Source of the DNA: Pelagophyceae sp. CCMP2097
Lineage: Eukaryota > Sar > Pelagophyceae
Assembly (NCBI GenBank): GCA_026770575.1
Contig: MU657491.1
Location: 19,291-30,489 of the forward strand
Reading direction: 5' to 3'
DNA: 11,199 nucleotides
The notes beneath the pieces are model-generated. The model made no database searches. It was not told where the DNA came from and worked only from the letters and a program-made list of their open reading frames with translations. Below are positions 7,466 to 11,199 of the stretch, piece by piece; within the stretch, counting starts at the first letter, position 1, and each line of letters starts with the position of its first letter. The translations under genes were made by a program, and so were the position numbers.

Positions 7466-7802
7466 GGAGGAGGCGGCAGTCGACCTCGTCACGTTCCCTT
7501 GGCCCTTCTCGCACTCATACGCGCGCGAGGCGGCGAGGAGCGAGCCGCCGGCGTTCGACGCCATACGCGCGGCGCTGCCGGCGGCGACTCCTGCGGACGT
7601 GCCGCCCGAAATCGCGCAAACGGCCGCCGACGTGCTGCGCAAACTCGACGACGGCTCGCTCCTCGCCGAGTTTTATGCCCACGAGCATCGCACGTGGGTG
7701 ACAGCCGGCGGCGGCGGCGACGACGACGACGACGACGAAGGCTGGGCCGTCAATGAGGACCAGAGAGTCGTGGAGCCGCAAGCCGTAATAAATGCACCTT
7801 AA
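7464..7802 (+). CDS. Unknown acidic small protein or captured gene fragment
   Basis: ATG 7464 to TAA 7800-7802 gives 112 residues, starting MEEAAVDLVTFPWPFSHSYA. A helical region follows (DVPPEIAQTAADVLRKLDDG, SLLAEFYAHEHRTW), then GGGG, six Asp and an acidic tail. No known domain is recognised. Third codon positions are strongly G/C, unlike the AT-richer repeats on both sides, so it looks like real or formerly real coding sequence. It sits between inverted repeats R1 and R2, as a gene fragment captured by a non-autonomous transposon would. The ATG overlaps the inner edge of R1. AATAAA occurs at the 3' end (near 7789). It could be one exon of a longer gene. Confidence 0.45.
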   Translation: MEEAAVDLVTFPWPFSHSYAREAARSEPPAFDAIRAALPAATPADVPPEIAQTAADVLRKLDDGSLLAEFYAHEHRTWVTAGGGGDDDDDDEGWAVNEDQRVVEPQAVINAP

Positions 7803-7981
7803 TCGCATTGGAAGGCCCGTGACCCGTCGGTTATTACACGGTTTATAATGGTTTTTGCACTGTCAGCTTTTCGTTGGGTATCTACGGGCCCGCCGATTGA
7901 GTGATTCAATGGGTTTCACACGGTTTATCTCGGTTGGTGGTATCAGAAGCACCACGCGGTAATAACTCTGTTACTTTTATA
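7803..7981. other. Core of the long-TIR element with repeated ACACGGTTTA motif
   Basis: No gene. ACACGGTTTA occurs at 7836-7845 and 7918-7927, and ACACGGTTTT at the R2 start (7989-7998). Related copies lie in R3 (9344-9353) and, inverted, in R1 (about 7449-7458). Repeated subterminal motifs of this kind are candidate transposase-binding sites; that role is inference. Confidence 0.5.
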
Positions 7982-8201
7982 ATATCCCACACGGTTTTAC
8001 CACGGCATGCTGTGCCGAGGTCTCTCGTCGGTTTTTATACTGTTTTAATTAAAACCTCACTCAAATATGCGCCAAGGCGACTCGAGGAAAAAAAGGTGCG
8101 CGAAAAAACGCACCTTAGCACCGGGGAACCCCCGGGTCGGCGCGCAGGCCACGCCGCCGCCCTACCATCGACGGAGGCCCCTACGTCCGAATCAACGGAA
8201 T
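7982..8201 (+). repeat. R2, second repeat copy, interrupted
   Basis: Same orientation as R3 and inverted relative to R1. It has the ATATCCCACACGG start, the CATGCTGTGCC palindrome, the AAGGTGCG/CGCACCTT hairpin (8093-8116) and GTCCGAATCAACGGAAT. It breaks at 8201, and its tail TACTCTGCACGTAGATACTC resumes at 9299 after the MITE insertion. R3 follows at once, so R2 and R3 were tandem copies. Confidence 0.85.
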
Positions 8202-9298
8202 ATCGCCAGTGACGCCGAGGGCGTTCTGACAATCGGAGTTTTCCTCGGTTGGAGTTTGGCTCTGTTGGGAGTGATCGGGGACGTCGCGCTGAGTCCCATG
8301 ATGCCCGGTCCTATAGAAATTGTTTGTTTAAAACGCTCAAACTTAAAATCTGAACGTCTGTTTTGGCTCGTCTAAAGCGCCACTCGCGGTACAAGGGGTA
8401 TCGGCGATAAAGCCGACCTCAAGTGGCGCAAGTTTGTGCCTCCAAGAGGCCGCCTGCGGGGGTGGGCGTGGTCGCTATGGGCCTCCCTGCCCCCCGGGGT
8501 GTCCGTGACATGATCAGCCTCGAGGAGGGCGCCTTGCAAGGGCGTGAACAAGCGTTTCCCCCAATATTTTGGACTTGATAAAATCTTTATTTGCCTCTTT
8601 ACCTTGATTTTGAACTGATTTTGCCTCCGTATTGCGAAGGTTCGGGCCCGGCTGTCCATCGCAGGACCGCCCGGATCAAAAAACTGGCTATGTGACGGGG
8701 CGGGTCCATACGTACTGGGGTGGTATTTGACTTGTCCCGTACGAGTGCCGCGAGTGGCGCTTCAGACGAGCCAAAACAGACGTTCTGATTTTTAGTTTGG
8801 GCGTTTTTAACAAAAGATTTTTTGGGGCCATGGCATTGCCGGACTCAGCGCGACGTCCTCTATGACTTCCAACAGGGCCAAACTCCAACCGACGAAAACT
8901 CCGATGGACAGAAAGTCCTCAGCGTCATTAGCGATACCCCTTGTAATCGTACAGGACCGGCCATATACCACCCCAATGCGCATGGACCCACCCCGTCACA
9001 TAGCCATAATTTCGATCCCTGCGGTCCTGCGATTGCCAGCCGGGCCCGAACCTTCGCAATACGGAGGCAAAATCAGTTCAAAATCAAGGTAAGGAGGCAA
9101 ATAAAGATTTAATCAAGTCCAAAATATTGGGGGAAGCGCTTGTTCACGCCCTTGCAAGGCGCCCTCCTCGAGGCTGATCATGTAGTGGACACCCCGGGGG
9201 CAGGGAGGCCCATAGCGACCACGCCCACCCCCGCAGGCGGCCTCTTGGAGGCACAACTTTGCGCCACTTGAGGTCGGCTTTATCGCCGATACCCCTTG
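8202..9298 (+). mobile_element. TA-flanked MITE (outer copy), split by a second copy
   Basis: Segment X (8201-8389) and segment Y' (8947-9300) are the two halves of this element. The right end reads CGATACCCCTTG followed by TA and the R2 tail, matching the intact R site CTGCGA-TA-CTCTGC. The left end has lost about 22 bases: the last 12 of R2 before the TA and the first 10 of TA plus MITE. Removing the inner copy (552 bp plus one TA) leaves 543 bp, and adding back the missing terminus gives about 551, the size of the inner copy. TA target and 12-bp terminal repeats suggest a Tc1/mariner-type non-autonomous element. No ORF is supported. Confidence 0.75.
8392..8943 (-). mobile_element. TA-flanked MITE (inner copy), inserted into its own kind
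   Basis: A 552-bp element with terminal CAAGGGGTATCG and CGATACCCCTTG, flanked by TA on both sides (8390-8391, 8944-8945). Its halves are Y (8390-8744) and X' (8748-8936), the reverse complements of the outer element's Y' and X. It is therefore a copy of the same family in opposite orientation. The target in the outer copy was CTCGCGG-TA-ATCGTACAGG; the inner copy has CA at the matching site and is not itself interrupted. It contains no gene. Confidence 0.8.
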
Positions 9299-9328
9299 TA
9301 CTCTGCACGTAGATACTCTGCATTTAAG
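9299..9328 (+). repeat. Tail of R2
   Basis: TACTCTGCACGTAGATACTC followed by TGCATTTAAG matches the corresponding ends of R1 (minus strand) and R3 (10391-10414). It lacks the terminal GGAAGGTG and passes directly into the next repeat copy, which shows that R2 and R3 are fused in tandem. Confidence 0.75.
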
Positions 9329-9336
9329 CTTTTATA

Positions 9337-9578
9337 ATATCCCACACGGTTATACCACGGCATGCTGTGCCGAGGTCCCTCGTCGGTTTTCACACTGATT
9401 TTTTGAAACCTTACTCAAATATGCGCTAAGGCGGCTCGAGGAAAAAAGGTGCGCGAAAAAACGCACCTTAGCACCGGAGAACCCCCAGGTCGGCGCGCAG
9501 GTCACGCCGCCGCCCTATCATCGACGGAGACCCCCAAGTCCGAATCAACGGAATTCTCAACTGTGATACTCTGCACGT
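9337..9578 (+). repeat. R3, right terminal repeat copy, interrupted
   Basis: Same order of blocks as R2, including the hairpin arms AAGGTGCG (9446-9453) and CGCACCTT (9462-9469). It reaches GATACTCTGCACGT and stops at 9578. The remainder (TGCACGTAGATACTC to GGAAGGTG) is found at 10391-10422. The eight bases before it (CTTTTATA) are also shared with R2 but not with R1. Confidence 0.85.
9572..9578 (+). repeat. 7-bp direct repeat at the left of the 812-bp insertion
   Basis: TGCACGT occurs here and at 10391-10397. The uninterrupted R copies contain this 7-mer once at this place, so the duplication fits a target site duplication. Confidence 0.65.
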
Positions 9579-9652
9579 GAGGTGAGGGTTGATTATTTAT
9601 ATCCCGGGAAAGAAGTGCAGACGCGGAGTACACCAGGCTGGCCGCCGGCCCT

Positions 9653-9731
9653 GATCAGGAGCGACGAGTTATGCAACTCGTCGACGAGTTATGCAACTCG
9701 TACGATCAGGAGCGACGAGTTATGCAACTCG
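9653..9731. repeat. Palindromic direct repeats
   Basis: CGACGAGTTATGCAACTCG occurs at 9662-9680, 9682-9700 and 9713-9731. The arms CGAGTT and AACTCG flank ATGC; the second copy, with its neighbours, extends the stem to nine pairs. GATCAGGAG precedes the first and third copies, so a larger 51-bp unit is also repeated. The arrangement resembles clustered protein-binding sites or cruciform-forming repeats; the function is unknown. Confidence 0.8.
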
Positions 9732-9983
9732 CCGGTCGGTTTTTAACAGCACCAATGTCAGCCGGCTGGTGTATTCTTCCGGCGGCTCATTTCGAGGGCG
9801 GGCGGGCCTTATATTCGCACGCCGAGGCGTTTGATCGTGGGCTGGGCATACCATCATAGTGTGGGCCGGCGGACGGCGTGGCCGATGTTTGGTGTGTTTT
9901 GGGTTGGCGCGGGGCGGGTGTGGATGCCGTGGTGGCCCGATGTAGCCGGGGTGGTCGGACTGCGGCGCGTCGCAGTCGACGCT

Positions 9984-10190
9984 GTCGGGCGGCATGGGCA
10001 CGAGCGGGTCCAGGCGGTGTAGGTCGAGGCCGAGCGCCGAGTCCGCACGGCGCTGTCGGGGGGCATGGGCACGAGCGGGTCCAGGCAGTGCAGGTCGAGG
10101 TCGAGCGCCGGGTCCGCACGACGCCGTCGGGCGGCATGGGCACGAGAGGGTCCAGGCGGTTCAGGTCGAGGCCGAGCGCCGGGTCCGCGT
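9984..10190 (-). repeat. Minisatellite, three 71-bp units, inverted to the left array
   Basis: GTCGGGCGGCATGGG-like anchors start at 9984, 10055 and 10126, exactly 71 bp apart. Read on the minus strand, each unit has GGCGCTCGRCCTCGACCTG, CGCCTGGACC, CTCGTGCCCATGCC and CCCGACRGCGTCG, the same blocks as the array at 641-1045. The 71-base unit shifts frame each time, so it is not a protein repeat. Confidence 0.85.
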
Positions 10191-10390
10191 TGCGCCGGAC
10201 GCCTGAGCGGTGGGGTAAAACGGCTGCAGGGAAAGGGCAAAACCGCCCCAGGGCCACAGGAGAGTTCGCGGTTTCGGGACTGCCCGGAGCACGTGCGCCT
10301 GGCTCCGGTGAACGAGGTCGCGAGGTGCGCCCGCGCTCAGGAGGCCGAGGTGCGGCGCTTGAGGTTGTCAGGAACAGTCATCGCTGCTTT

Positions 10391-10422
10391 TGCACGTAGA
10401 TACTCTGCATATAAGGAAGGTG
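10391..10422 (+). repeat. Tail and outer end of R3
   Basis: TGCACGTAGATACTCTGCAT, then ATAAGGAAGGTG. It completes R3 after the 812-bp insertion and forms the right terminus of the long-TIR element, the mirror of CACCTTCC at 7201-7208. Confidence 0.75.
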
Positions 10423-10431
10423 AGAGTTCTT
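10423..10431 (+). repeat. 9-bp target site duplication, right copy
   Basis: AGAGTTCTT, identical to 7192-7200 and directly outside the terminal GGAAGGTG. Confidence 0.75.
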
Positions 10432-10895
10432 GGATAGGGGGTGGCACTGAAAGTTGTAAAAATAAAAAAGGTCGCCGTTGGCGCCAAGATTCCGCATGCC
10501 GGAAGAGCTCGCCGAGAGACAACCCACAAGCCAATTTTCATCGACATTGGCCGTAAACTCATCGCGTGGCGAGTGTACAAAGATGGCATTTTTTTCTCAT
10601 ACTATTATCATTCTGGCAAGGGGGCATTTCGGGCCACGGTGCGGCGCGGGCAGCTGCACGGACGGTACGGCCAGCAGCACGCCGTCGTCACGGTCGAGCC
10701 GAGCCGCGCCGACATGTCGCAGGGCCTCCGACGACGAACTCGGCGAACAATTTCGTATTTTTCGCAAAACAATTATTAGTTCTTGCGGAAACGTTGAACT
10801 CTCAACTTCCTCTGACATCCACGAATATGCTGTCCAAATGTTCAGAAGCGCTCTATAAAATTTTTGAATCCCCCCAAAATCCACCGAAAAGGGAA
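10432..10895. other. Stretch without a supported gene
   Basis: Open frames of about 110-130 codons overlap here in all three plus frames and one minus frame. None has a recognisable domain, so I accept none. A TATAAAA occurs at about 10854-10860. A perfect 10-bp palindrome TTGGCGCCAA lies at 10478-10487 and resembles an E2F-type site, but one short match is weak evidence. Confidence 0.4.
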
Positions 10896-11198
10896 CTATG
10901 AGTCGGCTAGATTTGTGGCAACCACGAAATTGGCACATAAGCCGTTGGGCCTGGCCCAGCACCTCCTCCCCAAATATGGGCGTTGCCACAAATCGCGAAC
11001 CCGCCTCACCAACCTCCGCCGATTTATCGTCAAATGCAAGGTCACTTTAGTTTTTTCTTCGAAAGTCTCGCTTTCACCCCACCCCCTAGTATCTTGGAGG
11101 TTTTCGGGGCGGGAGCTCGGGGTAGCAATCCTCGGGGCGGCGCGACGCGCGGCGTTGTGCGCCGCGGCCGCGCGCCGCTCCTCGGCGAACGCGGCCTC
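10896..11198 (-). CDS. Possible partial gene running off the right edge
   Basis: On the minus strand a frame is open from the window edge to TAG at 10896-10898 (about 100 codons). It begins EAAFAEERRAAAAHNAARRA, a charged Ala-rich helix typical of GC-rich protist proteins, and then becomes less biased (NLQDTRGWGESETFEEKTKV). The stretch near the edge looks more coding-like than the rest, so the true exon may end before 10990. No domain recognised. It overlaps the hairpin at 10910-10994. Confidence 0.3.
   Translation of the reverse strand, partial: EAAFAEERRAAAAHNAARRAAPRIATPSSRPENLQDTRGWGESETFEEKTKVTLHLTINRRRLVRRVRDLWQRPYLGRRCWARPNGLCANFVVATNLADS
10910..10994. repeat. 85-bp inverted-repeat element with 13-bp perfect arms
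   Basis: GATTTGTGGCAAC (10910-10922) is matched by GTTGCCACAAATC (10982-10994). A smaller inner palindrome TGGGCC-T-GGCCCA lies between them. No target duplication is obvious at the edges. It may be a very small MITE-like element or an RNA hairpin. Confidence 0.65.
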
Positions 11199-11199
11199 G

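Larger units (their letters stand above)
9579..10390. mobile_element. 812-bp insertion in R3, family unknown
   Basis: This sequence interrupts R3 exactly between two TGCACGT copies. It starts GAGGTGAGGG and ends GCTGCTTT. No terminal inverted repeats, poly-A or convincing ORF were found, so the class is unknown. Inside are three palindromic 20-mers (9662-9731) and three 71-bp minisatellite units (9984-10190). It shares the 71-bp family with the left array. The remaining stretches, 9732-9983 and 10191-10390, show no gene I can support. Confidence 0.55.
7201..10422. mobile_element. Long-TIR DNA transposon with 9-bp TSD, Mutator-like size, multiply nested
   Basis: The element starts CACCTTCC and ends GGAAGGTG. 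Each end continues into a long inverted repeat (R1 at the left, R3 at the right). A 9-bp direct repeat AGAGTTCTT flanks it at 7192-7200 and 10423-10431. Contents: R1 (7201-7465), a core with a GC-rich coding segment (7466-7981), a second right-hand repeat R2 (7982-8201, tail 9299-9328) split by MITEs, and R3 (9337-9578, tail 10391-10422) split by an 812-bp insertion. Long TIRs with a 9-bp TSD are typical of Mutator-like elements, but no transposase is present, so the superfamily is inferred. The Mutator-like element without its nested insertions would be about 1.3 kb. Confidence 0.7.

Noticed and set aside
10478..10487. TTGGCGCCAA as an E2F-type promoter site
   Set aside because: A 10-bp palindrome in GC-rich DNA with no clear gene downstream is too little evidence.
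10441..10779. Plus-strand frame beginning GTG with KVVKIKKVAVGAKIP
   Set aside because: No ATG near the start, no domain, and two other plus frames overlap it with equal plausibility.
548..10919. GCCACAAATC at 548 and GATTTGTGGC at 10910 as ends of one giant element
   Set aside because: Ten-base inverted matches are expected many times by chance in 11 kb, and no target duplication is seen.
10898..11050. Small plus-strand ORF (about 50 codons) some 40 bases after a TATAAAA
   Set aside because: Low-complexity peptide without homology features; it overlaps the 85-bp hairpin and the minus-strand edge frame.

Overview
The window looks like a piece of a GC-rich eukaryotic nuclear genome, possibly a unicellular alga or other protist. 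The evidence is a Helitron transposase gene with GT-AG introns, minisatellite arrays, and long inverted repeats carrying nested insertions. No bacterial operon structure, Shine-Dalgarno-led genes, tRNA or rRNA was seen. The species cannot be named from the sequence. Almost everything I can support is mobile DNA or its debris; no intact cellular gene is certain.

Left part (1-1631): no supported gene. It holds a degenerate minisatellite of about 71 bp units (641-1045) and a duplicated 28-bp motif (1056-1152). Middle (about 1632-7088, + strand): one large Helitron RepHel gene. In order it encodes a Cys/His cluster with a proline-rich and Ala-rich linker, the Helitron-like N-terminal zinc region, the HUH Rep endonuclease (FITMT block, H-A-H, and a KYIHKYISKG tyrosine block) and a Pif1-family helicase that reaches its natural C-terminus. 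Three introns are supported by frame and by family alignment: 3168-3280, 5179-5352 and 6643-6695. The first two share a G-run/C-run core, which suggests introner-like gain. The gene carries two in-frame stops (2314, 4067) and two or three frameshifts (about 1890, about 2850, about 6760), so this copy looks inactive but young.

Right part (7192-10431): a nested stack of transposons. A 9-bp direct repeat (AGAGTTCTT) bounds an element of 3222 bp with long terminal inverted repeats (R1, R3), an extra tandem copy (R2), and a GC-rich coding segment of unknown function (7464-7802). R2 is split by a TA-flanked MITE, which itself contains a second copy of the same MITE inserted in opposite orientation at a TA. 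This explains an otherwise puzzling X-Y-X'-Y' arrangement. R3 is split by an 812-bp insertion flanked by the 7-bp repeat TGCACGT; it carries three 20-bp palindromes and three 71-bp minisatellite units inverted relative to the left array.

Right edge (10432-11199): no firm gene. There is an 85-bp hairpin with 13-bp arms, and a minus-strand open frame running off the end with an Ala/Arg/Glu-rich stretch that could be the end of a host gene.
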